Origin: Paraspadella gotoi
Taxonomy: Eukaryota > Chaetognatha
Assembly (NCBI GenBank): GCA_051294375.1
Contig: CM119264.1
Coordinates: 11,321,832 to 11,385,831 of the forward strand
Length of the DNA stretch: 64,000 bases
Reading direction: 5' to 3'
Part shown: positions 12,285 through 24,526 of the stretch, piece after piece
Layout: the number at the start of each line of letters is the position of its first letter
How positions within the stretch are numbered: position 1 is the stretch's first letter
Translations under genes and position numbers: made by a program
Notes under the pieces: generated by a model
Seen by the model: the letters and a program-made list of their open reading frames with translations, nothing else
Database searches by the model: none
Told to the model about the DNA's origin: nothing

Positions 12285-13615
12285 GATGAAAAAGAAACCG
12301 TTATATAGAGGAGTCTCTCGGACGACGGTGAGAGGAATGTAAACAAGCGAACAAGCGAATTTCTCTCGTCACGTTTGAGGGCGCGAGCGAGGGCAGATCC
12401 CAATTGCAGAATAACAAGCTTGTTTTTGCGGTGTTGTCGTTGTTTCGTCGTCGTTGTGATTCTTGTCAATGGTTGAGTAAACGGAATGTCTTTCCTTTGA
12501 AAAGTTTAGTTCATAAATGCCTCACATTTGTTCAAAAAAATTATAAAGTATTAAATTCACGGACGAGAAAAGAATCCACCAAGAATCGACAATGAGGGAA
12601 ATTAGTCGAACCACTCCCTCTCGGATTTTTCGATGCGCAAACAACAACGACGACAAGACCCGACGGCGACAACCTTGCGATATGAAACGAATTCGAAAGG
12701 TAAAAAAAAAAAGAATTGGCAATTCTAGACAACGACAAGCATCGCAATTAGACGAACGATGCCTTCAAACCTTCATCCTTCGTTTCCACACGCGGAGACA
12801 CCATAATTCTCTTCCTAGTTTTTTTGTTTTCATTTTTTTCACCGGAACTTTTTCGTTGCTGCTTCGGCATTTTTGCTCTGCTCGGCTCCAGCCGCTTTTT
12901 TTTTTGGCCAGTATCGCTGAAAAGTGCGAAATTGCATTTCGCTGATAATTTTTTTCAATGGAATTGGCAAGAAAGCGGATATATTAACTGTCAAAAACAA
13001 TTTAACATGAGAGGCGGAAAGACTCACGAAACAATCTGAACAAAGAGAATAGATTTCCAATCTAAAAAAAACCTGTGGAAAGAGGAGTTTTTTTTTTTTT
13101 AACTTTTCCTTTTGTGAATTCGTTTCAATTCCGGTTCTCATTTTTTTCCGCTTCTCGATCAAAGAGTGAACTATTTCACGCAACGTCTCCCTTTACGCTC
13201 GTTACTAACGCAACATTTAAGCAGGTCTTGCGACATTTTAATTAATTATTCACATATTTATAGCATATTGAGAAAAAAGGAGAACTTTTTTAAAGTCTAA
13301 AGTCCAACCTTTCGACATCGTCCGTATTTCTCCCGGCAAAAAGGGCATCTCAGACGTCAACGAGTCAACGTCCCTCACAGTTGCCCTGTCCCGACTAGAC
13401 CTTTCCTTTTATCTCATTTGTTTAAATTGAGAATGCCCCCTATTTTCTCAGGCATTGTCATGGTTGATGTCGTATCATATCCTTTCCGCCTTTGCCCGTC
13501 AGGTTCCGGACTCCAGCGTCACTCGTTGAAGACTCCAGACTCTGGTCCGTCACTTCTCTTTCCCGATGCCCCTCCCTCTCTCGACTATGTCCCCGGCACG
13601 TCCTTGTTTCGAACC

Positions 13616-13620
<5 letters not shown>

Positions 13621-13711
<91 letters not shown>
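13621..13711 (+). repeat. (CT)n microsatellite
   Basis: A perfect CT array of about 90 bp. Confidence 0.99.
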
Positions 13712-13712
<1 letters not shown>

Positions 13713-13806
13713 GTTCTCATTCTCTCTTCCTTCTGTCACGCCTGTTTTGCGACTCTTTGTTCTCTTGTCATAACTGTTTTCTATTTGACGCCTTTTGACA
13801 TAATTG

Positions 13807-13839
13807 CATAGTTCCATAGTTCCATAGTTCCATAGTTCC
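13807..13839 (+). repeat. 8-bp tandem repeat, 4 copies
   Basis: Four perfect copies of atagttcc. Confidence 0.95.
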
Positions 13840-14197
13840 ACAATTTTTATATTTGAAATTTTTACTCTCATGCAATAGATCTCCGGTTTCTTTATTACAT
13901 ATAAAGTCTCTTGTCTTCAGTCACAATTTTCTTTCCCGCTTCAAACGTCTTCGCGTTCCAAAGTCACGACACTCCTGTTTCTCCCACGTCCCTCTGTCGC
14001 CCAGCCTGTTTCTCCCGTCTGAAATGTTTCTGTCTCGGTCCTGATCCTTAGCTCGGCCATTTCCTCGCTGTCCGCTCCTCGTTTGTCCAGACGCTGCCGC
14101 CGCCGCCGCCGCAGCCGACCTCTCTCCAACGCCACTGCTGCCGCCGACGCGACCGGGGAAATTCATGAGCCGTTTCTCAATGATTTTTCCCATGGTC

Positions 14198-14198
<1 letters not shown>

Positions 14199-14243
<45 letters not shown>
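14199..14243 (+). repeat. (GA)n microsatellite
   Basis: A short perfect GA array. It follows a GCC-rich stretch at 14094-14140. Confidence 0.97.
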
Positions 14244-14247
<4 letters not shown>

Positions 14248-14412
14248 TGAAATAGTGTCTGATAGAGAGCGCGAGAGAGAGACAGCTTGTCATAATCAAA
14301 TTGCATTTTTAAGAACAATAATAAAATGAAAAACCTTCACGCTTTCTCGGATATCTATTTTATTCACTTCTCTCTTTTCCTTTCCCATGTACTTTCGTTT
14401 CGTTGGTTGAAT

Positions 14413-14982
14413 TTAGATAATAAAAAAGATTGATTTTTCACAACGAATTTTTGTTACAGACATGTTTCGAATAGTGTTTATAATCATTATCAGTGTAAAG
14501 CAATTTGTAATTTACAAGCTTTTACCAATGTTAAAGAAGAGTTTGAGAGAAAGAGCGAGAGAGAGAGAGAAAAGAAGATGAAAGGTCAAAGGAGAAAAGG
14601 CAACACAGAGATTAAAGTTTTAAACTCACTCTCTCTCTCAATAACTCTTCTTTAACATTGCCTAAAACTTGTCAATTGTGGAAGACGATGCCGCGAGCAG
14701 TTTACCGTCCGTTGCACACAAGGTCCCGAACTTCGGATCGGGCTGTAGTCCGACACTACAGGTGGGTTCTTTGGGTTGGGAGGAGCTCGTGCTACCTCCG
14801 GCGCCATAGGTGCTGCTGATTCTCGGACGAGTAGCAGGGTATGAAATACTACCGCTACACAATCACAAATTGCTTTATACTGATGATGAATAAAAACACT
14901 ATTCGAAACATGTCTTTAACAATAATACAATAATACTAAAAATTCTTTGTGAAAAATCAATCTTTTCTCTCATCTAAATTAA
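14413..14982. mobile_element. Long inverted-repeat (palindromic) element with nested insert
   Basis: The left arm, about 14413-14556, matches the reverse complement of the right arm, about 14641-14982, through several long words: catgtttcgaatagtgttta at the left and cactattcgaaacatg at the right; gattgatttttcac and gtgaaaaatcaatc; aatgttaaagaagag and ctcttctttaacatt. Once a segment of about 190 bp in the right arm (about 14671-14866) is set aside, the arms are nearly equal in length. The layout resembles a MITE or foldback element carrying an insertion. No target-site duplication is evident and no transposase is present. The extra segment is described as the exon-like entry at 14662-14857. 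Confidence 0.6.
14662..14857 (-). CDS. Exon-like segment captured in one arm of an inverted repeat
   Basis: On the minus strand a possible acceptor (tttgtgattgtgtag) is followed by an open frame of about 64 codons ending in TAG. The peptide contains RISSTYGAGGSTSSSQPKEP, a cysteine, then VGLQPDPKFGTLCATDGKLL, and ends in STIDKF. The segment is distinctly GC-richer than its flanks, and the opposite arm of the palindrome lacks it. Its ends carry short inverted words (caattgtg at the left, cacaat at the right). A serine/proline linker followed by a cysteine and DPKFGTL faintly recalls the linker-hemopexin junction of matrix metalloproteinases, but the match is too short to assign. It could be a terminal exon, a captured exon fragment or a non-coding insertion. 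Confidence 0.3.
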
Positions 14983-15419
14983 AAAAAACAAACATTCATC
15001 ACTTGAAAGAATCGAAATAACAACTCAGAAATAAACCTTATCCCCAGATCGCACCCCGCATCCCATATTTTACAAAACCATACCAGAGACTCCAGCCCCA
15101 CGAGGACGACCAATCTCGATTATCGCTAAAGGTTCCGCCTGATTAGATTAACTATTAATCATTTCCCCGCAAAATCGAAAAAAAAAAAAAGAAGAGAAAC
15201 GATTCCATCTCAAGAAGTCGTCGGCCATGAATCAACAGGAAGGAAAATCAAATCCGCCGCCGTGGCGAGGGATTGGAGGGAGAGGCTGGGGGGCGAGTGG
15301 AGAAGTGATGACGCGTGGAAATGAGATTAAAATAACGACGAGAAAAATGCCGACGACCGGCGGAGGCGACGGGGGGGGGTGGGTGAGGGGGCGAAATCGT
15401 TTTCCTGCGTGAAGTGGTG

Positions 15420-16032
<613 letters not shown>

Positions 16033-16086
16033 NNNNNNNNNNNNNNNNNNNNNNNNNNNNNNNNNNNNNNNNNNNNNNNNNNNNNN
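16033..16086. other. Assembly gap (54 N)
   Basis: Unresolved bases bordered on the right by a T run. Confidence 0.99.
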
Positions 16087-16443
16087 TTTTTTTTTTTACG
16101 ATCGGCGCCAGCGAATGAAGTCGCCGAGAAAAATGTGACGGTTTCTATGGCGACGCTTCCGGATGGATGGGAGGAGAAGAGGGGAGGGAGAGGGAGAAGG
16201 GGGTGAGAGAAACTAAGGGAAAGAAAAGGGATGAGGGGGGGAAAGTCCAGCCAGGGGAGAGAATAGGAAGATAGGATGGATGAGTTATCAACGAGCTAAC
16301 GCCGCTCGTCGAATAATAATCAAGTGAAAAAAAATTTCACTGCTTAAGATTAGGGTTAAAATATTTTTTTTAAATATTGCGCATTCGTAGTTTTTTTGTG
16401 TTTCTCCCTAAAACTACCTAAACACTACATACCTTATTTCCGC

Positions 16444-16702
16444 NNNNNNNNNNNNNNNNNNNNNNNNNNNNNNNNNNNNNNNNNNNNNNNNNNNNNNNNN
16501 NNNNNNNNNNNNNNNNNNNNNNNNNNNNNNNNNNNNNNNNNNNNNNNNNNNNNNNNNNNNNNNNNNNNNNNNNNNNNNNNNNNNNNNNNNNNNNNNNNNN
16601 NNNNNNNNNNNNNNNNNNNNNNNNNNNNNNNNNNNNNNNNNNNNNNNNNNNNNNNNNNNNNNNNNNNNNNNNNNNNNNNNNNNNNNNNNNNNNNNNNNNN
16701 NN
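16444..16702. other. Assembly gap (259 N)
   Basis: Unresolved bases. Confidence 0.99.
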
Positions 16703-17162
16703 AACGCCAAACTGCGCGAATGAAATCCTATCGAAAATCGAGTCAGGTATCCAGAGGGAAAAAATCTGAATCAAACTTCCTTTCAATCCGAATAAAAAAT
16801 TTGAATGCATTAGAAATATAATATGCAATTTGAAAAGATACTATATTTCAACAACAAGCCTGTGTGAAAACTTGACTGGGAAGTTTATCAAACTGTGAAG
16901 AGAGAAAAATTCAATCAATCACCAAACCGGTTGCCTATTGACAAACGCGAGCTGAAGCCGGAAATCCAACGCGAATTGACAGAGAATTGAGACCGGAAAA
17001 CGAAAGGAAAAAATGGTAATGTGCAACAAAGATATTGATTGCAGTAGTCTTAAGCTTTAGAGTGATGTGTTGCAAAGAAGCGATTTTTACTTCTACCATA
17101 GTTTTACAATATTTTTATCATGAAATTGAAATGTTTACAGCAGAAAAGTAATATGATATTGT

Positions 17163-17412
17163 GGCGGTATATTCACACCGCCTCACGTCCACTATCCTTC
17201 AGCCAAATCCATTGGCTCAGAGGGGGAACACACCATCCCAAGCGTAGTATTCCATTCACAGTCCTAACGACTTCCCTCTGCGTTGGCAAAGCGAGACCGT
17301 CCTAGGGTAACCGCGCCAGAGACAGGAGGCGTCACTGAGGGTCCGAAGCCCCCAAAAGCCTACAGTGAGATGCCCCAGATCAATGGGCATCACAGGCAAC
17401 CCGGCTGTTGCC
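17163..17412. other. Segment with four short perfect hairpins
   Basis: Four hairpins lie within 250 bp: ggcggt/accgcc (17163-17182), agcca/tggct (17201-17216), atgccc/gggcat (17370-17390) and ggcaac/gttgcc (17395-17412). The segment is GC-richer than its flanks and free of microsatellites. It could be a structured RNA, a transposon end or chance. It matches no RNA family that I know and has no tRNA A or B boxes. Confidence 0.3.
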
Positions 17413-17718
17413 ATAATATTCGTTTTGTCAGAGAAAACAACAGTCTTGCGAGAGGATTTGCAGGCTTTGGGAAAAACCTTGAATATTTTGAATTTAAGCC
17501 GGAGATAAGTTGATTGTTGTTGGGTGCAGGGTAATCAAGCATCGAAAAAACTCTTCGATTGTGGCTGAAAGCGTCAACATCACCATTGGTTACTTGGACG
17601 CAAAAAAATGTTTTCTCTGAGGCGAAAAACAAAATCGCGTGACAATTGAAGGAAATGGGAAAAAAAAAGGATGAGAGGAGTAAGAAAAAAACATGGCGGT
17701 CGTGTGAAAACAGCAAAG

Positions 17719-17723
<5 letters not shown>

Positions 17724-17759
<36 letters not shown>

Positions 17760-17814
17760 AAGAGAGAGAGAGAGAGAGAGAGAAGAGAGAGGAGAGAGAG
17801 AGAGAGAGAGAGAA
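17724..17814 (+). repeat. (GA)n microsatellite, interrupted
   Basis: A GA array with several extra-A slips (agaaga). Confidence 0.97.
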
Positions 17815-17879
17815 TACAGAAAAGTTACGTTTACAAGTTACGTTTTTTCTTTGGTAGAAATCAAATCACTCACTTTTTG

Positions 17880-18120
17880 AATTGAGTTGAATGTCAAAAC
17901 ATTTTTTTATGCACAGCACATTTTTAAAAATTTTTTAAAGTAAATATGAAAGTAAAATTTAATTTTAACATACAATTTTTTATTTAATTGAATTTATTAA
18001 AATAGAAAAATCTGAAAGTTGAAGAAGGATTTTGCGACAAATTGTAAAATTAAAAAATTATAAAATCAACCTCATTTAAAGAATAAAAAAATAAACAAAC
18101 TACAAATTAAGACTCAGACT
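17880..18120. other. AT-rich, no gene seen
   Basis: A/T runs only. Confidence 0.35.
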
Positions 18121-18239
18121 TCTTCTCGACGGGGCATTCGGTTGAGGAAACGACAAATCCTAAATTGCACAAAGATTAGTTTTGACAGAATTGCGCTCGC
18201 TTAATCAAGTCGGGACGAAATTAGAAATTAAAATTAGAA

Positions 18240-18770
18240 AAGGATAAAACGAGTGGATCTCGAGTAAGACGATGGAACAAGCGAGCAGCAGAGCAGGAGA
18301 GACGAGAGAATGAGCGCGGAGGGAAGGAGAGCACTAGCGCAGAGAGAACAGAGAGATTGAAGAGTAAGAGAAGACGAGAGAAAGATAGAGAAGAAATGAA
18401 AGATATGAAAGAGAAAAAAATAGAGATAGATTGAGATATAGAGTATGATAGGGCAAGAGATGGCAGTAGAACAGGAGAAGAGAGAAGACGAGAGGACGGC
18501 AGAGAGAGCAGAAGGAGAAGAGATGAGAGCGAAGTATATAAGAGAATAAGAGCAGGAAAAATATACAGTTAACGAGAATGTTAAATTGGTTTATCACGAA
18601 TTAAGACACGGAGGATGAAAAAAAACAAGCAGCAGGAAACAGAATTAAAGCAGAAGAGGGTAGGGAGAGAGAGATACAAGAGAACGAGAAGAGAGAGAGA
18701 GAGAAGTAGAGAGAGAAGAAAGATGAGAGATGCAGAGAGATGAGAGATGAGAGAGAGCAAGTTTGGCGCC
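18240..18770 (+). repeat. Purine-rich tract with (GA) blocks
   Basis: Nearly all-purine sequence with gaga, gatgaga and agcag words. On the minus strand it yields S/L/F-rich frames that I do not regard as genes. Confidence 0.7.
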
Positions 18771-18944
18771 CAACCGAAGAAGGATACACCTAGAGGCGGC
18801 AAAAAGTGCGGCAGGCGTTCGGAGACTAAACAAATGGCGCGCCGGAGCGTCACGGGTGCTCGATCAGCACTCGAGCGGAAAAAGACAAAGGACACCAAGA
18901 AGGGAAGGTCGGTCTGGCGGACTCGATGGGAAAGAAAAGAGGAA

Positions 18945-19285
18945 ATTGGAGAAAAGGAGAAACGGAAGAAGAAAAGAAATCGGAGGAAAGGAGAAAGAGA
19001 TGGAGAAAAGAGAGTGGAGGAAAGGAGAAACGGAAGGAGAAAAGAAATCGGAGGAAAGGAGAATTGACGTTTGAGGAGAGAAGAATAGAAGGAGAAAAGA
19101 CATTGGAGGAAAGGAGAAACTGAAGGAGGAAATAAAGAAAATAAGGAAATAGAAACAGGAGAGAAGATATTAGAAGTAAAGACAAGATATTGGAAAAAAA
19201 ATAGAAAGTAGACATTAGAGGAAAGAATAAATGGAAGGAGAAAAGAAATTGGAGGCAAGTAGAAATTGGAGGAAAGAGAGAGAGA
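18945..19285 (+). repeat. Purine minisatellite, about 35 bp, irregular
   Basis: Recurring words ggaggaaaggagaa and ggagaaaagaaat alternate at roughly 30-40 bp spacing over about 340 bp, with frequent indels. The array is all purine apart from occasional T and C. It explains the long minus-strand S/F/L-rich frame. Confidence 0.8.
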
Positions 19286-19594
19286 GAGAGAAGAACAAGG
19301 AGCTTCGCGCGAACAAGCGACAAGTCGATGACGTTTATTGTAAAAGAAAACAAAACGAAACTCGGAAAAAACGAGGATGAACGACGGTAAAAGACGACAT
19401 TAGTACAGGAACTTGGAATTGACACTTCTTCTTACTCGCAGTTTGCTTAGTTTAAATATTCCGTCCATGTTTTGTCATTCGAGCGGAATGTCTCGTTTTT
19501 ATAGTCGTCCTTTTAAGCGTTACGACCTGCGAACAAAGAAAAGGAAGCCGAGTGATTTGCGATCGAAGCGACCATTGGGTGCAGGACGAAAGGG

Positions 19595-20376
19595 TTGAGA
19601 GAGGGCAGCGTCGATGGGATTGATAAAAAAGTTCTTTTGGTTGAGAGAGGGCAGCGTTGTAGGGATTGATAAGGAAGGTCTTTTGGTTGAGAGAGAAATG
19701 CATCAATGGGATTGATAACGAAGGTCTTTTGGTTGAGAGNNNNNNNNNNNNNNNNNNNNNNNNNNNNNNNNNNNNNNNNNNNNNNNNNNNNNNNNNNNNN
19801 NNNNNNNNNNNNNNNNNNNNNNNNNNNNNNNNNNNNNNNNNNNNNNNNNNNNNNNNNNNNNNNNNNNNNNNNNNNNNNNNNNNNNNNNNNNNNNNNNNNN
19901 NNNNNNNNNNNNNNNNNNNNNNNNNNNNNNNNNNNNNNNNNNNNNNNNNNNNNNNNNNNNNNNNNNNNNNNNNNNNNNNNNNNNNNNNNNNNNNNNNNNN
20001 NNNNNNNNNNNNNNNNNNNNNNNNNNNNNNNNNNNNNNNNNNNNNNNNNNNNNNNNNNNNNNNNNNNNNNNNNNNNNNNNNNNNNNNNNNNNNNNNNNNN
20101 NNNNNNNNNNNNNNNNNNNNNNNNNNNNNNNNNNNNNNNNNNNNNNNNNNNNNNNNNNNNNNNNNNNNNNNNNNNNNNNNNNNNNNNNNNNNNNNNNNNN
20201 NNNNNNNNNNNNNNNNNNNNNNNNNNNNNNNNNNNNNNNNNNNNNNNNNNNNNNNNNNNNNNNNNNNNNNNNNNNNNNNNNNNNNNNNNNNNNNNNNNNG
20301 TTGTAGGGATTAATAAGGAAGGTCTTTTGGTTGAGAGAGGGCAGCGTCGATGGGTTTTATAAAAAAGTTCTTTTGG
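19595..20376 (+). repeat. 46-bp tandem array with internal assembly gap
   Basis: Units start with ttgagagagggcagcgtcga and end with aaggtcttttgg or aagttcttttgg. Starts are at 19595, 19641, 19687 and 19733 (exactly 46 bp apart), and after the gap at 20331, ending at 20376. The distance 19733 to 20331 is 598 bp, exactly 13 units, so the whole array would be 17 units if the gap size is right. Units differ by scattered substitutions. The period is not a multiple of three and no single frame is maintained. Confidence 0.95.
19740..20299. other. Assembly gap (560 N) inside the 46-bp array
   Basis: The flanking units stay in register across the gap. Confidence 0.99.
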
Positions 20377-21060
20377 TTTAAATTTTTTAAAATTATTATT
20401 AATAACTGTTACATCACTAAAGCATTTGCGGATAGTGCTCATCCCCAGGGATCCGCAACGATATTAACTCAATGAAGCCTTCATTGAAGGTCCGGAGAGT
20501 TTATTCTTAGTTCTTCGACATTCGACATTCCGAGAGAGCAACAATACAACAAACAGTCATGACATTATTTATTTCAACCGCCGCGGTTACCTCAGTCTCA
20601 TTCGTCATACATTGTGCATCATCTTACATCAGAGTCCTCGCTCATCTTTTCTCCTCACCAATCTAAAAATCAAGCACCTCGCACCATCCTTAAATAAAAC
20701 CGAATTATCATGACCTCGCCCATTTCTCTATCCATATCAACGAATCCTTTTCAGCCTAAAACTTTTTTTCTTTTCTTTCGAAACCCAAGGGAAGTGACGC
20801 CCCTCGCTCCAGACCACTCTCCTCTTTGCAAAGTTGAAATCCCAAGAAGGCTTGAGCTTTTTTGCCCCTTCAACCCTCGAGAGGACTTAAAACCCTTTCG
20901 CTTCATTTATTCAACTCTTTCCTCTCGCTCTTTTTTTTTTCGCGTCGGACCTCGGCGTTCTCGGATTCTGCGACATCAGAGATCGAATCCATTAATCAAC
21001 TCTGGTTTGTAGTCGCATATGAGCACCCACGACTTTTCAGGAAAAAATTCTAGAGTTCCC
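20377..21060. other. No gene seen; short hairpin near 20428
   Basis: A tgcggat/atccgca hairpin lies at about 20426-20457, with a short aatgaagccttcatt palindrome near 20472. The remainder is mixed to pyrimidine-rich with no supported ORF. Confidence 0.35.
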
Positions 21061-21071
21061 CCACCCCCCCC

Positions 21072-21104
<33 letters not shown>

Positions 21105-21147
21105 TCTCTCTTCTCTCTTCTCTCTCTCTTCTTCTCTTCTCTCTCTC
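21072..21147 (+). repeat. (CT)n tract after a C-run
   Basis: A C-rich run (cccccaccccccccc) at about 21059-21072, then interrupted CT dinucleotides. Confidence 0.9.
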
Positions 21148-21235
21148 AGCTTTTTATTCCTTCGTTCTATTCCTTATTTTGGACTTTTCGGACATTTATC
21201 GGGAATTCGTTTTCTTTTTTGCATTCTCCCCTTCT

Positions 21236-21430
21236 CTCTCTCTTTCTCACTTTCTTTCTTTCTTTTTTTTTTCTTTCTCTTTCTTTCTTTCTTTCTGTTC
21301 TTTCTTTCTTTCTTTCTTTTCTGTTTCTTTCTTTTCTTTCTTCTTTCTTTCTTTCTTTTCTTGTCTTCTTTCTCTTCCTTTTCTTTCTTTCTTTCCTTCT
21401 TTCTTTCTTTCCTTCTTTCTTTTATTCATT
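21236..21430 (+). repeat. Imperfect (CTTT)n tract
   Basis: CTTT/TTTC tetranucleotides with cct and gtt interruptions. Confidence 0.9.
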
Positions 21431-21701
21431 CTTTTCTCAATCCGTCGCCCTTTATTTTCCCTCTCATTCTCCTTTCCCCGCGATTTTCTAAATTCTCATT
21501 TCTCCCCTTGGCCCTCTTTCATTTCCTTTCCTTATTTCTTATCTCCTCGCTCCCCCCACCCTTCTCCGCTTCTTATTACTTTTCATGAAAAGTACTTTTT
21601 TTTCTTTTTATTTTATTTATTTCCCAAGAAAAACGTGACCGTGAATTTCTTCTTATTCGATCTCATTGATTTTTTTTTCGAGCAGCAGTGTTATGTGAAA
21701 T

Positions 21702-21705
<4 letters not shown>

Positions 21706-21793
<88 letters not shown>

Positions 21794-21842
21794 ACTTTCT
21801 CTGCCTCTGCAGTTTCTCTCTCACTTTCTCTGCCTCTGCAGT
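21706..21842 (+). repeat. (CT)n array plus a 29-30 bp duplication
   Basis: A perfect CT array to about 21783. Two adjacent copies of a unit beginning tttctctctcactttctctg and ending cctctgcag follow at 21784-21842. Confidence 0.9.
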
Positions 21843-22319
21843 TTACATCTTATCATTCATCATATAAACGTCATATACTTGATATCGTTTTACATCTTAT
21901 CTTTGTACGTAAAACTATGAACATAAGACATATAAAATGTTTGATATCGACTGCTTTACTAACAATATTTCCCATTTAAATTTATGTACGCAGCTTCATA
22001 AAAGACGAATATTTTTATACCACAGATTTCGCGCTATTTTGACACTTTCGAACAAATGGATATCAGGTAAAAACAAAGTTAAAAAAAACTTTGAAAAAGT
22101 CTAAAAAAATCGAATTCTCCAGATGATTCGTGAGTTGACAGAGATGAATTGGGACTGTCACAGACGAAGAAAGGAATTTAGGGGAGGCAGGAAAAAAGAG
22201 GGAAGGGGAGTTAAAAAAGAGTTTAAAAAATTAAGAAAAAAAAAGAACGAAATACACGAAAAAAAATGAAAAAATAAAAGTAGGATAGAAATAAAGGAAT
22301 CAAAAGAAAAAGAGAAAAA

Positions 22320-22345
22320 GAATGAATGAATGAATGAATGAATGA

Positions 22346-22425
<80 letters not shown>

Positions 22426-22427
22426 AA
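22320..22427 (+). repeat. (AATG)n / (AAAG)n compound microsatellite
   Basis: Six AATG units pass directly into about 20 AAAG units. Confidence 0.98.
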
Positions 22428-22499
22428 AAAAAGAAACAAAAGAATAGAAAGAAAGAAAGACCCAAACAAACATTGACCTTATTTTGGGCAATCGTCAAC

Positions 22500-23960
22500 A
22501 TGAAAGCCAAATCGAAGTAATTCGTGGACTCGTGGTTCGTCTAATCCGTGCGTTGAATCGTCCCTGTGTTCCATAGGGAGCGTTGAAGAAGATCTAGCGA
22601 ATCCCGAGACAAAGGGAATCTTCCAAAGGAAGTCGACTCATGTTAAAAGAAACAGTTTGTACTACGTGGTGATTGAGTGAAGCAACTTTGATTGTCGAGA
22701 AAAGTCGCAAATGAAATAACGAGGGAATTAAAACCGAGAAGAGCACTATAACGTAATTACGTACATCGTCCAATCGACTTCTGACTTTTCACCCGGATAA
22801 AACTTCGACCTCGCTCGCTCGCTTCGTCCTCAATCCATTTTTCATCCATCATATTCCATGGCCTTTTTTTCGCTCTGGACCTTTGCGCTTCCATTCTCAT
22901 ACCACGCTGATATTCACTCCACCTGTGAGCGAGTGAACTACATCTGCCTTTCGCTCCACCTGTCGCAACATCTGTCTTTCGCTCCACTCGTGTCGTTTTT
23001 CCTTTGCACTCTGTTTATCTGTATTTGAAGTTTAAAAAGGACAATACTTTCCACTTCCTTTCTGAATTCTTTACTTCCCACTCTTTATTACCGCTTTTTT
23101 TCCTTTTTTTAACACAACTTCTGACCACATATGAGCCTCTCTTAACAAGTTAACATAGCTTCCTTTTAATCATAGACGGACTCGTTTTCTTCGCCAGTTT
23201 CGAATCCACTCCACCTTTTCTCATTTCCCTCTCCATCTATCTCCACCCACCTTCCAATTCTTATCCACCACCTGAATTCTTTCAATTTGTTTCGCGACGC
23301 CAGCGCCTCGACTCGAACCGACGCAATACGTAAGCAGATTATCGAGTGTCATCGCCATCCGAGACCCTTTGTCTGATTGGTCGACCGCCGAAAGCCTGAC
23401 TCGCTGATTCGTGGATAAATTCGATCTCATTCCTCTTTTTAGCTCATAGGGATTGACCACCTTAATTATTTTCTCGTTCACAATTAGACGTTTTTTTCTT
23501 TTTTTTCTTCGTAGACAATTTGATTATTTGAGATCTAGGAACCGGAACATATTTCCTAGTCTTCGGGCAGGAAATTTCTTCATCCCCTCAATACAAATAT
23601 TCGATAATCATGATCAGTATACTATTTGCTCAATCGGCTTGTCGGTCTGGAACTCCGCGCTTGTCTGGTTATTTTCTGGGAATACTGCGATTCCGCCTTT
23701 TCTCTGCGCCCCCTCCCACCCCCTCGGCGGCCTCCCCTCATTCTTTTCCCGATGCAGCTTATTGGACGCCGATGCAGCCATGAAAATGTCAGAATATGAC
23801 TTTTTCCGGGAGGTCGCGTGTGGGGGGGAGGGGAATGGAGGCTTCCGGGAAATTACGCCCGGAAAGGCGGTTGTGGGGGGGGGGGCGAAAGCCATGGAGG
23901 CGGGCGCGAGGTCGTGCGTTGGAACCATTTGTTCCATCGGGCAACGATCGACCGATCGTC
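22500..23960. other. Microsatellite-free stretch, no supported gene
   Basis: Balanced composition and few simple repeats. Short frames exist on both strands (for example minus 23221-23481) but lack paired splice sites or a recognisable domain. A small direct repeat of cacctgt...catctg...tttcgctc occurs twice near 22920-22985. A G10 tract lies at 23875-23885. Confidence 0.35.
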
Positions 23961-24086
23961 AATGAGTTGTCCCTGACGGTGTTTAATGGATGATGCGGGA
24001 AGCGCGTCGGCGAAGACCCGCCTACTGGGTCATAAAAGGGAATTTTTGTGTTCTTGTCCGTAAAGAAAAACTAAAGAAAGAAAAAA

Positions 24087-24088
24087 TA

Positions 24089-24183
<95 letters not shown>
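24087..24183 (+). repeat. (GAAA)n microsatellite
   Basis: A perfect AAAG tetranucleotide array, followed by a short (ATGT)4 run near 24206-24221. Confidence 0.98.
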
Positions 24184-24184
<1 letters not shown>

Positions 24185-24379
24185 CATACTGAAATGGAAA
24201 TAACTATGTATGTATGTATGTACAACATTTTTTTTAAAATTAACAGTTGATCACTGGAACGAAAAATAAAATATAGCACAAACGAAAAATATATTAAGTT
24301 TGCATATTCACGAAAACGTTAAAAAATAAAAAAAATAATGGATGAAAGGATCAGAAGAGAACTCAAGTCAATAGATAAA

Positions 24380-24494
24380 TTGAGAGAGAGAGAGAGAGAG
24401 AGAGAGGAGGAGAGGACGAAGAGAGAGGAGGAGGGAGAGAGAAAGAGACTGAGTCCGAGATCACTTCCATCGGCGGAGCAAGCCAGATGATCCG

Positions 24495-24525
<31 letters not shown>

Positions 24526-24526
24526 T
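24380..24526 (+). repeat. (GA)n blocks
   Basis: Two GA arrays (about 24381-24445 and 24500-24525) separated by mixed sequence. Confidence 0.95.

Noticed and set aside
18581-19258. 225-codon minus ORF
   Set aside because: It is the reverse strand of the purine minisatellite at 18945-19285 and its flank.
19595-20376. CRISPR array
   Set aside because: The 46-bp units are directly adjacent with no variable spacers, and the window is eukaryotic.
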